DNA of 64,000 nucleotides, taken from positions 62,001 through 126,000 of the forward strand of contig JAHOYT010000036.1 of NCBI GenBank assembly GCA_019038645.1. Direction: 5' to 3'. The notes beneath the pieces are model-generated. The model did no database searches. It saw only the letters and a list, made by a program, of their open reading frames with translations, and was not told where the DNA came from. The stretch comes from Bacteroidales bacterium (GTDB lineage: Bacteria; Bacteroidota; Bacteroidia; Bacteroidales; UBA12077). Below are positions 39,411 to 48,755 of the stretch, piece after piece. Numbering within the stretch: position 1 is the first letter of the stretch; each line of letters begins with the position of its first letter. The translations under genes were made by a program, and so were the position numbers.

Positions 39411-42400
39411 TTAAAATTTTATTCCAATAAAAATTATATCATCAATTTGATATAATTCGCCTTTCCATTGCTGAAACTTATCTTCCAGTATTTGTTTTTG
39501 TTCCGACATAGGTTTTTGGTGTATTTCCAGTAGCATCTTTTTTAAATTAACACTCTTGAATTTAGTTTCGCCGGGGCCACCAAACTGATCAACATATCCG
39601 TCAGAGAAAATATATATTGTATCTTCTTTTTTAATTTTTATTTCATGATTAGTGAAATGTTCCTTTTCAACATGGTAAATTCCAATTGGCATTCTGTCTG
39701 CCTTGTATTCCTGAAGTTCTCCATCTCTTATCAGGTATAATGGATTATATGCCCCGGCATATTCCAGGATATTTTTATTCTTATGTAAAATACACATAGC
39801 CATATCCATTCCGTCTTTATTTTCACCATCTTTACCAGTTTGGTGCAATGAGAATTTTATTTTTTCCCGTAATTGATTAAGGATTTTGCTTGCTGTGAGT
39901 TTTGCACTTTTACTACCAAAAATTTCGTTCAGCGACGATATCCCAAGCATACTCATGAATGCTCCCGGAACACCATGACCTGTACAATCTGCTGCTGTGA
40001 AATAGAGTTTATCCTTATCTTCGGCTATCCAATAAAAGTCGCCGCTAACAATATCGCGCGGATTGTAAAGTATAAAATGATCATTGAATGATTTCTCGAA
40101 ATGATCTTTAATAGGTAACACTGCATTTTGAATTCGGCTGGCATAATTAATACTAGCAGTGATTTCTTCTTTTTGACTTAATATTTCATCTCTCTGAAAT
40201 ATTATTTTATCGCGATGACCTTCAATTTCTTCTTTTTGTTTTTGAATCTCGATGGTCCGTTCTTTCACCTTTTGTTCAAGGATTTTTTTATCGCGCGAAT
40301 GTTTTCTTTCTCTGATTTTCGATATTGTAAAAAACAAGGCTAGAATTCCAATTCCAATTATCACATAAAACCAAATACTTTCAGAAAAAGGTGGCTCAAT
40401 TTTAAATTGTAATGATTTTAGTTCACTCTTATTGCCCCAAATATCTTTTGCTCTTACATGTAAATTGTAATTCCCTGATTGAACAATCAAATTTATATTT
40501 TGATTTGCGCTCCAGTCCGACCATTTATTCATGAGCCCTTCAACAAAATATTGATATTGTGTTGTGTTTTGTTTAATATAATACGGGGCGATAATTCTAA
40601 CATAAATTGCCTTGTTTTCGGGCTTAAAAATAAGGTCTGATAACTCAAAATGAATTCCTTCTTCGTTTTTTATGTCATTAAAAAACACATTAAAATCTGG
40701 TCGGTGATCTATATAATTAGCATGATTAATTTTGTATAATTCTCTGTTGTTATTAATAATCCACAGATTATTATCTATATCTGAATTAATTGATGAAATG
40801 TCATCGAATAGTTTCAATATGGATTGTTCATTTTCGGTCCAAACCTTTTCTGAATTAATACATTCCCAGTTATTGTTAATTTTTAACCACGGAAATTTTT
40901 GTTCAGGGAGTAAATACAAAAATCTTGAATCATTAACCATTGATTTATTTGTAGATACTATGAAGGAATCAACGCCTGAGTTATATGTAAACATCCCTGA
41001 CTCAAGAAAAAGATATAAAGAGTCATTTACATAATCCAGCCTGTATTGTTCCGGGAAATCCGTTTTTACTTTGTATTTTTTCAGTTCGATCAGATTTTCT
41101 GAAGTATCAACTGAAAAAGAATAAACTGCCTCGTTGCTTCCAAGCCATGTGGAGCTGTCGGGCAAAATATTTATTGTATAAATAGGTTCAGTAAAGTCTA
41201 TTAATTCAGGGATTATGTGCCAGTTGTCCTCTTTATATTTTACAGAGAAGAAACCATTATTTGTGCCGATAAAATAATTGCCATTTATTTCTTTTGATAT
41301 TTGATTTATGTATCTGTTTTTAACCAGTGTAGTTACTTTTTTCTCTTCAATATGAAATAAACCATTGTTTGAAGCCACTAAAATTCCTTGATTTGTTGAA
41401 ATAAGCTGTGTGCATTTTTCGTCAAATCCTTCAATCTTTTTATATATATAATTTATTGATTTTAATTCGCTTCTGGTTCTTTTTACATATCTGGGTTTTG
41501 TTTGTGTTGATTTGACAGATTTTTTTGAGGTTGGTTTTTGTTCAGTCGGCGCAATGGATTCAGATTCTTTTTTGCTAAAAAGTCTTGAGAAGAGTCTCTT
41601 ATCAGTTTTTTTTGAACCTGTCGATTCAGATACGGAAGATTTTTCAGATGTTGTCCGGACTCTTTCCTTAACTGGCTTGGATTTAACCCAAAACTCAATT
41701 TCATTAAAGTCCTTTACTTCTGAAAGATAATAAACACCCTCATTAGTAGCTACGTAAAGCTCATTATTGTGCCATAAAGAAGATATTAAATTTCCTTTTA
41801 GCCCCGGATAATTGCTGAAATTGCGCAAAGGTAAACTGAAATCAACTCTGCTTATTCCAAATTCGTGAGTAATCCATAAACCATTATTATTATCAAGTCC
41901 CAATGAATATATTTCATCATCTGGCAACCCATTCTGATAATTTACAGTATATACAATCTTGCCTGTTCGTTTGTTAACAATTTCAACGCCACCGTATAAC
42001 GTACCGAAAGCATATAAACTATCCGAAATTATTTGTCCATCGGCCAGTATACTTTCTTTCAGATAACCATCGTCATTAATATCGTAGTTGTAATATTTAA
42101 TTCCGTCAAAAGTATAAAGTTCACTATTGTCGGTACCAACCAGAATTTTTTGATTGTTATAAGGCAGGCTAAATAATATTTCACTGTTTTCGGTATAAAA
42201 TCCTGTTACAATAGGAAATAAAGTATCGCTCTCAAGCCGGTACAAACCCTCCCCTGATACATTTATAAATGTATTCCGGTTAGTTATAAACATTCCGGTA
42301 AAACGTTTGTTATTTTTTGCAGACCATCTTTTATTCATATCAGGATTCTGAATAAAATATCTGGTGATTGTTTGTTCTCCGTAGAAGAATATTGTGGAAT

Positions 42401-42794
42401 CGGTAAAAATAATTCTGGAAATTATTCCCAGATCAGTTGAATCAGAAACCAGCGATTTGTATTCGACAAAACCTTTCGCATTTCTTTCCAGAAAACCAAA
42501 ATTATTATTTGTACCTACGTAAACCTTATTATCGTACGGACTTTTTTTAATTGCAAATGGAATAAACGGAATCTTAATCATATCCCATTTTACACCATCA
42601 AATGACATAATCCCACGCCTGTTTGCAAAAAACATAATATTATGATCGTCCTGACTTACAGACCAGTTCTGAGTTTCAATTTCTTTACATTCTTTATAAT
42701 GCGTAATAAATGGAGTTCCTTCCTGTGCAATTAATTCGGTTGTGCATAGGAAAATTATTAACAACGGAAGAATAATCCTTATCCTTTTAAGCAT
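39411..42794 (-). CDS. Periplasmic beta-propeller (reg_prop/Y_Y_Y)-TM-SpoIIE/PP2C phosphatase
   Basis: Propeller-like repeats, Y_Y_Y-like region, TM, coiled coil, ASRIQNAVLP, SGDFYW, DCTGHGVPGAFMSMLG. Confidence 0.92.
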   Translation of the reverse strand: MLKRIRIILPLLIIFLCTTELIAQEGTPFITHYKECKEIETQNWSVSQDDHNIMFFANRRGIMSFDGVKWDMIKIPFIPFAIKKSPYDNKVYVGTNNNFGFLERNAKGFVEYKSLVSDSTDLGIISRIIFTDSTIFFYGEQTITRYFIQNPDMNKRWSAKNNKRFTGMFITNRNTFINVSGEGLYRLESDTLFPIVTGFYTENSEILFSLPYNNQKILVGTDNSELYTFDGIKYYNYDINDDGYLKESILADGQIISDSLYAFGTLYGGVEIVNKRTGKIVYTVNYQNGLPDDEIYSLGLDNNNGLWITHEFGISRVDFSLPLRNFSNYPGLKGNLISSLWHNNELYVATNEGVYYLSEVKDFNEIEFWVKSKPVKERVRTTSEKSSVSESTGSKKTDKRLFSRLFSKKESESIAPTEQKPTSKKSVKSTQTKPRYVKRTRSELKSINYIYKKIEGFDEKCTQLISTNQGILVASNNGLFHIEEKKVTTLVKNRYINQISKEINGNYFIGTNNGFFSVKYKEDNWHIIPELIDFTEPIYTINILPDSSTWLGSNEAVYSFSVDTSENLIELKKYKVKTDFPEQYRLDYVNDSLYLFLESGMFTYNSGVDSFIVSTNKSMVNDSRFLYLLPEQKFPWLKINNNWECINSEKVWTENEQSILKLFDDISSINSDIDNNLWIINNNRELYKINHANYIDHRPDFNVFFNDIKNEEGIHFELSDLIFKPENKAIYVRIIAPYYIKQNTTQYQYFVEGLMNKWSDWSANQNINLIVQSGNYNLHVRAKDIWGNKSELKSLQFKIEPPFSESIWFYVIIGIGILALFFTISKIRERKHSRDKKILEQKVKERTIEIQKQKEEIEGHRDKIIFQRDEILSQKEEITASINYASRIQNAVLPIKDHFEKSFNDHFILYNPRDIVSGDFYWIAEDKDKLYFTAADCTGHGVPGAFMSMLGISSLNEIFGSKSAKLTASKILNQLREKIKFSLHQTGKDGENKDGMDMAMCILHKNKNILEYAGAYNPLYLIRDGELQEYKADRMPIGIYHVEKEHFTNHEIKIKKEDTIYIFSDGYVDQFGGPGETKFKSVNLKKMLLEIHQKPMSEQKQILEDKFQQWKGELYQIDDIIFIGIKF

Positions 42795-42895
42795 ATGTTG
42801 AAATTATTATTTGGCGAACAGATTCATAAGTTAGTGAAAAATATCATACTACAGGTTTTAGATTTGATAAATTTGCACAAGATTTTTTTGGTAAA

Positions 42896-43040
42896 AAAGA
42901 ATAAGCTGTCTTGAAAGTAACAAAACTGTCATTCCCTTGAAAAAGGGAATCTCATACTTAGTCCTTATACAAATACTTATGAGATCTCCAATCTAGTTGG
43001 AGATGACCAAAAAAGGACTTTTTGGACAGCCTCTTTGTTA
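42896..43040. repeat. Second MITE-like element related to 28515-28651, with degraded left terminus
   Basis: Shares CTGTCATTCCCTTGAAAAAGGGAATCTCAT...GAGATCTCCAATC(A/T)AGTTGGAGATGAC and ACTTTTTGGACA(C/G)C(C/T)TCTTT. Confidence 0.8.
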
Positions 43041-43044
43041 AGGT

Positions 43045-44946
43045 TTAAAACCTGCTTATCTCATCGAGATTATTACTATTCGTAATTTCTTTAGCTTCCG
43101 GAGTAAAGAGATAATCCAGTTTTTTTGTATGATATTCAACTATTTTTCCGCGAACCATTTTTAGTGTTGAATTAATTAATTTATTTTCTTCGGAAAATGG
43201 TTCTCCAACTATTGCAGTAGCAGCAGGTAACCAACGTTCCGGAAACATACCTACGTATTTACCTCCTTTTTTATATTCATCAATTTCCTGCTGGATTTTT
43301 GTTAATGCCAGTTTTTGACCTTGTTCTGTTTCAAATGTTAAGTTGTTTTCTTTCAAATATCTCCTTAAAGCCTCTTTGGAAGGAACAATTAATCCAATTG
43401 TGTAAGGATTTTGTTCATTATATAACATCACCTGGTCGATAAATTTAGATTGTTCAACCAGAGCTTCTTCAATTGATTCCGGACTGTACTTTTCTCCGTC
43501 GTTGCCAATCAATAAACTTTTAAAACGACCTAAAACATACAGGAAGCCGTCCTTATCCATATAACCTAAATCGCCGGTATATAGCCATTTATCTTTAAGG
43601 GTTTCATTTGTAGCATTTTCGTTTTTCCAGTAACCAACCATAATGTTTTCGCCACGAACAATTATTTCACCTTTTTCACCAACCGGTAATTCATTACTAT
43701 CATCATCACAAATTTTAAGATCCAGATTTGTAACCAAATAACCTGATGAACCAAGCTTATGTTTTTTCATCGAGTTAGACGAAATAATAGGTGCAGATTC
43801 TGAAAGACCATAACCCTGAAACATTGGCATTCCTATTGCGTAATAAAATCGTTGAAGTTCAATATCAAGTAAGGCGCCACCACCAATGAAGAACTCAAGT
43901 TCGCCACCGAATCCTTCCCTGATTTTACTAAATAGAATCTTATCGAAGAGATTAAGAAGCGGCTTCTTCCAAAAATGCAGGATACCTCCTTTATTAAATC
44001 CATCTTTATTATAACTATATGCAAGTTTTAATGCAAAATTGAATAAGTTTTCTGCTGTTGCTCCTTTATCCAAAATTCCTTTCTCGATATTCTTTTTAAA
44101 ATTCTTGGCAAGTGCCGGAACACTCAATAATAAATTTGGTTTTATTTCTTTTATATTATGAGGAATATTTTTTAAAGTCTCCATTAGAGTTTTGCCCGAT
44201 TGTATAAACGCAAGACTTGCTCCATATGCCATAAAGCTGTAAATGCCAGCAGTATGCGCGAATGAATGATCAAGAGGAAGTATAAGCAAAGTTTTATAAG
44301 TGTCGGGTATATCCATTAAACTACATGCCTGCTCAACATTGGCCGTATAATTCCGGTGAGTTAACATAATTCCTTTAGGATCGGCTGTTGTACCTGATGT
44401 ATAACTAATATTTGCAAGATCGTTTGGTTTTATAGAAGATTTCGTTTTTTCAAAATCATCTTTATAGGATTTTAAATATTCGGTTCCTAAACTAAAAACG
44501 TCATCAATAAATAATTCATCTTTCTCATAAGTATCCTGAGGATCGAGATATATTATTTTTTCAAGATTTGGCAAGTCTTTTTTTATTAGTCTTATTTTAT
44601 GAGCTTGCGCATTGGAAACAATTATTATTTTAGCACCCGAATGTTCAAGTCTGAATTTAAGATCAGTACCGGCATCCAATTTCACTGATAACGGAACATT
44701 AATTGCTCCTGCATATAAAATTGCAAGCTCACTCATTACCCAATAATTTCTTCCTTCTGACAAAAGAGCTAATCGATCTTCTTTTTTTATTTTAAGGCTA
44801 ATTAAACCAGCAGCTAATGTTTTGGTTTGTTCAAGAACTTCGCCATAGGTTAAGAATTCATATTTATCTGTTTTCTTTTCCCTTAGAAAGGGATTATTAG
44901 AATATTTACGAACACTGTTTTCGAAAAGATCAATAATAGTAGTCAT
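43045..44946 (-). CDS. AMP-dependent long-chain acyl-CoA synthetase
   Basis: SYTSGTTADPKGIMLTHRN, GYGLSESAPIIS, YTGDLGYMDKDGFLYVLGR. Confidence 0.94.
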   Translation of the reverse strand: MTTIIDLFENSVRKYSNNPFLREKKTDKYEFLTYGEVLEQTKTLAAGLISLKIKKEDRLALLSEGRNYWVMSELAILYAGAINVPLSVKLDAGTDLKFRLEHSGAKIIIVSNAQAHKIRLIKKDLPNLEKIIYLDPQDTYEKDELFIDDVFSLGTEYLKSYKDDFEKTKSSIKPNDLANISYTSGTTADPKGIMLTHRNYTANVEQACSLMDIPDTYKTLLILPLDHSFAHTAGIYSFMAYGASLAFIQSGKTLMETLKNIPHNIKEIKPNLLLSVPALAKNFKKNIEKGILDKGATAENLFNFALKLAYSYNKDGFNKGGILHFWKKPLLNLFDKILFSKIREGFGGELEFFIGGGALLDIELQRFYYAIGMPMFQGYGLSESAPIISSNSMKKHKLGSSGYLVTNLDLKICDDDSNELPVGEKGEIIVRGENIMVGYWKNENATNETLKDKWLYTGDLGYMDKDGFLYVLGRFKSLLIGNDGEKYSPESIEEALVEQSKFIDQVMLYNEQNPYTIGLIVPSKEALRRYLKENNLTFETEQGQKLALTKIQQEIDEYKKGGKYVGMFPERWLPAATAIVGEPFSEENKLINSTLKMVRGKIVEYHTKKLDYLFTPEAKEITNSNNLDEISRF

Positions 44947-45201
44947 GTTATTTAGAGTTTAATTTGACCTCACAAGTTAAAAAAAATCATTAAAATTTTA
45001 TGATCTTCCATTTTATATTATTGTTCTTTAGTTCAAGTTAGCTGAAAAACAGAGTGTTATGATCGATCAATTTAAGATCATTTTCATATTGATGTATAAA
45101 TGTTTTAAATTCAGATTTTTATGTCAATATTTTTGATTGTCACAGGTATTTTTATATATCTTTGTATTATAAACTCAAAATCAATATTTAATCGGAATAG
45201 T

Positions 45202-45654
45202 ATGAGAAATTTAGTTATAGTATTAAGTTTATTAGTTGTTCTTAGTTCAGGATGTGAAATGTTTGGAAAGAAAAAGCGCGCCGAGCAAGCAGCAATTGAG
45301 CTAAAAGCTAAAAATGATAGTATTGCAAAAGCTAAGAAGAAAGCAGAAGATGCTAAAATAAAAAAGCAAAAAGAAGAACAGGCTAAAAAGGCTGCAATTA
45401 AAAAGGCAGAAGAAGAAAGACGAAAATTATATAAGTTTCATATTATTGTTGGAAGCTTTAAAACTCCTGAATATGCAACTGCTTATAACAATTTAATGAG
45501 TAGTAAGGGATATCAGACTGAGTTAATTACTAATAGATATAATTTCAAAATGGTGAGTATAGGTGCATCTAAATCCTGGAAAGAAGCTGTAATTGAATTA
45601 AATAAAGCTCGCGAAGCCATTGAGCCAACCTCATGGATTCATATTAGAGAATAA
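45202..45654 (+). CDS. SPOR-domain lipoprotein (ATG 45202 preferred)
   Basis: LVVLSSGCEMF lipobox; Lys/Glu/Ala-rich helix; FHIIVGSFKTPEYATAYNNLMSSKGYQTE SPOR motif. Confidence 0.85.
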   Translation: MRNLVIVLSLLVVLSSGCEMFGKKKRAEQAAIELKAKNDSIAKAKKKAEDAKIKKQKEEQAKKAAIKKAEEERRKLYKFHIIVGSFKTPEYATAYNNLMSSKGYQTELITNRYNFKMVSIGASKSWKEAVIELNKAREAIEPTSWIHIRE

Positions 45655-45678
45655 AACAGAACTTAAAATTGAAATATG

Positions 45679-45704
45679 AGCCGGCATTTGCCGGCTTTTT
45701 TTTT
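45679..45704 (+). terminator. Intrinsic terminator
   Basis: AGCCGGCA-TT-TGCCGGCT-TTTTTTT. Confidence 0.9.
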
Positions 45705-45838
45705 GTTACTTATTAACAATTTCTTAAAAAGATTTTAATGCTATACACTTATATTTAGATTAAATCATTTTTTAAAACAATGAATTATTTTATATTCGCA
45801 AGATGTTTTTGAAAAATAATTAATTAATTAAAATAATT

Positions 45839-47233
45839 ATGGGTGAGAAAATAGTTCAATCTTTAAGAAATTCTAAGGGTGCAAGATGGGGAGCCTTAGC
45901 TGTTGTGTCGTTTACAATGATGACTGGTTATTATATCAATTATGTAATATCTCCTTTAAAACCTCTTTTCGAAGAATATTTTGGCTGGAATAGTGTTGAT
46001 TTTGGCTTATGGAATAGTGCTTACGGTTGGTTTAATGTTTTCTTTTTAATGTTAATTTTTGGAGGAATAATATTAGATAAAATTGGAGTAAGATTTACGG
46101 GACTTGGAGCTGCACTTACCATGATTATTGGAACTATATTACAATATTTAGCAGTTGAAGGCTTGGTTCCTATGGAAGGACTCTTTTTTGAAGGAACATT
46201 TTTAGAAATGAAATCTCAAATTTTTTATGGGGCACTTGGATTTGCAATTTTTGGAGTTGGTGTTGAAGTTGCCGGAATAACTGTTTCAAAAGTAATTGTA
46301 AAGTGGTTTAAAGGTAAAGAATTAGCACTTGCAATGGGATTAGAAATGGCAACTGCGCGTATGGGAACAGCTCTTGCATTAGCATTACCATTACCTATGG
46401 CAACAGTTTGGTTCGGAACAAGAGCTGAACCAGCAATTTCTGCTCCGGTTATGCTCGGCCTAGGCCTTTTAGTTGCAGGTTTTGTAGCTTTTATCTGGTA
46501 TACATTTATGGATAAAAAATTAGAAGCATCAGAAGGTATTGATAAGGCTTCCAAAGAAGATGAGTTTAAAGTAAGTGATATTTTTACCATCCTGGTAAAT
46601 AAGGGTTTTTGGTTAATTGCATTACTTTGTGTATTATTTTACTCTGGTGTTTTTCCATTTTTATATTATGCTACAGATTTAATGATTAATAAATACGGTG
46701 TTAATCCAGATTTTGCAGGAACTATTCCTGGACTTTTACCATTTGGAACAATATTATTAACTCCAATATTTGGTAGTATTTACGATAGAAAAGGAAAAGG
46801 AGCTACAATTATGTTAATTGGTTCTGTTATGCTATTGATTGCCCATACATTTTTTGCAATTCCATTTATCGACAATTATGTTATTGCAATTGCCCTTATT
46901 TTATTTTTAGGTGTTACATTCTCTCTAGTACCTTCAGCAATGTGGCCTTCAGTTCCAAAGATTATTCCTGAAAAGCAATTAGGAACAGCATACGCTCTTA
47001 TATTTTGGGTTCAAAACTGGGGATTAATGGGAATGCCATTATTAATTGGCTGGTCATTAGAGAAATACGGACGTGTTGCTGATGAGTCAATAAAAGGATA
47101 TCATTATGACTATACTGTTCCTATGATGATATTTGCGGCTACAGGCTTTTTAGCTATTATCGTTGCTATAATGCTTAAAGCAGAAGATAAGAAAAAAGGT
47201 TATGGACTGGAATTACCTAATATGCAAAAGTAA
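45839..47233 (+). CDS. MFS transporter (MFSD1-like), copy 1
   Basis: 12 TM-like helices; VPSAMWPSVPKIIPEKQLGTAYALIFWVQNWGL. Confidence 0.88.
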   Translation: MGEKIVQSLRNSKGARWGALAVVSFTMMTGYYINYVISPLKPLFEEYFGWNSVDFGLWNSAYGWFNVFFLMLIFGGIILDKIGVRFTGLGAALTMIIGTILQYLAVEGLVPMEGLFFEGTFLEMKSQIFYGALGFAIFGVGVEVAGITVSKVIVKWFKGKELALAMGLEMATARMGTALALALPLPMATVWFGTRAEPAISAPVMLGLGLLVAGFVAFIWYTFMDKKLEASEGIDKASKEDEFKVSDIFTILVNKGFWLIALLCVLFYSGVFPFLYYATDLMINKYGVNPDFAGTIPGLLPFGTILLTPIFGSIYDRKGKGATIMLIGSVMLLIAHTFFAIPFIDNYVIAIALILFLGVTFSLVPSAMWPSVPKIIPEKQLGTAYALIFWVQNWGLMGMPLLIGWSLEKYGRVADESIKGYHYDYTVPMMIFAATGFLAIIVAIMLKAEDKKKGYGLELPNMQK

Positions 47234-47253
47234 TTTATTCTAAAATATATTTC

Positions 47254-47287
47254 GGGCTGTTCAAATAAATGAGCAGCCTTTTTTTTA
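47254..47287 (+). terminator. Intrinsic terminator between tandem MFS genes
   Basis: GGGCTGTTC-N8-GAGCAGCC-TTTTTTTT. Confidence 0.75.
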
Positions 47288-47322
47288 GTTTTTATTTGTA
47301 TTATTGTGTTTCGAAAATCTAA

Positions 47323-48684
47323 ATGAAATTTATTATGTCAAAAAAGCTAGCTGATTCAAAATATTTACGTTGGGGAATTTTAATTCTAGTAGGATTTATT
47401 TTATCTGTAAATTATTATTTCTACGATGCCTTTTCAACTTTAAAAGATTTATTAGTGCAGGAATTTAGTTTCACAAATACACAATATGGTTTATTTGTTG
47501 CATTTTATTCTATTCCAAATACGTTCCTGTTAATGGCTGTAATTGGAGGAGTAATTCTTGATAAATTGGGTATTCGCAGAACTGGATTTATGTTTATATT
47601 CTTTATGGCTTTTGGAGCTGTTCTTACTGCATATGGAGCAAGTGATTTTTATAAAGATGGTTTAGGATATGGTTTTATGAGTTCATTCTTACCCAATTAT
47701 TCGCCGGAATTAAAAATGATGTTATTAGGTCGGTTCTTTTATGGCTTAGGTGCTGAAACAAGTATTGTTGTTATTAGTAAAGTTTTGGTAAAATGGTTCA
47801 AAGGAAAAGATTTAGCTCTTGCATTTGGTTTAAAAGTTGGATTTGGAAGATTAGGTACATTTGCAGCATTAAATTTATCTCCTGTATTAGCTAATAATGG
47901 ACAAACGCTTGGTGTAGCTGTATGGTTTGCAGGAATTTTAGTTTGCATTGGATTATTAGCATTTATTATTTATATCATCTTCGATTTAAAATTTGATAAA
48001 GAAGTAAAAGATACTCAAGTGCTATTATCAGAAAAGGATAAGTTTAAAATATCTGATATATGGGGAATTTTATCGAACAGGGCTTATATTTTTATTGCAC
48101 TTTTATGTGTTACTTTTTATTCAGCAGTATTTCCTTTTGTGGCATTTGCTCCTGATTTTTTTGCTAATAAGTTTGGAATGAGTGCAGTAGCTAGCGGGCA
48201 AATAACCTCATTATTACCTTTAGGAACAATGATTTTTACTCCGATCTTCGGAGCCTTAATTGATAGATTAGGGAAAGCTGCGTCAGTAATGACCTTTGGT
48301 GCACTTATATTGTTAATAGTGCATTTAACATTTGCTTTGACCAATATTCCCCCATATATCCCAATGGTTTTATTGGGAATTTCATTTTCATTGGTTCCGG
48401 CAGCCATGTGGCCAACAATGGTTAAATTAGTTGAAGAAAAACAAATTGGGACTGCATATGGTTTAATGTACTCAATTCAAAATTTAGGATTGTGGGGATT
48501 TCCAATTCTTGCAGGTGTAATTCTTGATACTACAAATCCTGGTAATCCCGAAGTATTAAATTACACATATACAATACTAATGTTTGCAGCATTAGGCTTA
48601 TTAGGATTGTTTTTTGGTTATATGTTAAAACATAATGATAAAAAATATGGTCTTGGTGTTGATCAACCATTAAATAAAAAATAG
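47323..48684 (+). CDS. MFS transporter (MFSD1-like), copy 2
   Basis: VPAAMWPTMVKLVEEKQIGTAYGLMYSIQNLGLWG; tandem paralogue of 45839-47233. Confidence 0.88.
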   Translation: MKFIMSKKLADSKYLRWGILILVGFILSVNYYFYDAFSTLKDLLVQEFSFTNTQYGLFVAFYSIPNTFLLMAVIGGVILDKLGIRRTGFMFIFFMAFGAVLTAYGASDFYKDGLGYGFMSSFLPNYSPELKMMLLGRFFYGLGAETSIVVISKVLVKWFKGKDLALAFGLKVGFGRLGTFAALNLSPVLANNGQTLGVAVWFAGILVCIGLLAFIIYIIFDLKFDKEVKDTQVLLSEKDKFKISDIWGILSNRAYIFIALLCVTFYSAVFPFVAFAPDFFANKFGMSAVASGQITSLLPLGTMIFTPIFGALIDRLGKAASVMTFGALILLIVHLTFALTNIPPYIPMVLLGISFSLVPAAMWPTMVKLVEEKQIGTAYGLMYSIQNLGLWGFPILAGVILDTTNPGNPEVLNYTYTILMFAALGLLGLFFGYMLKHNDKKYGLGVDQPLNKK

Positions 48685-48705
48685 ACACAAGATACTTGAG
48701 TAATA

Positions 48706-48735
48706 AAAAAGGCACGTATAAAACGTGCCTTTTTG
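48706..48735. terminator. Bidirectional terminator between convergent genes
   Basis: AAAAAGGCACGT-ATAAA-ACGTGCCTTTTT. Confidence 0.9.
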
Positions 48736-48755
48736 GTATGTGTAAAAAGAAATGA

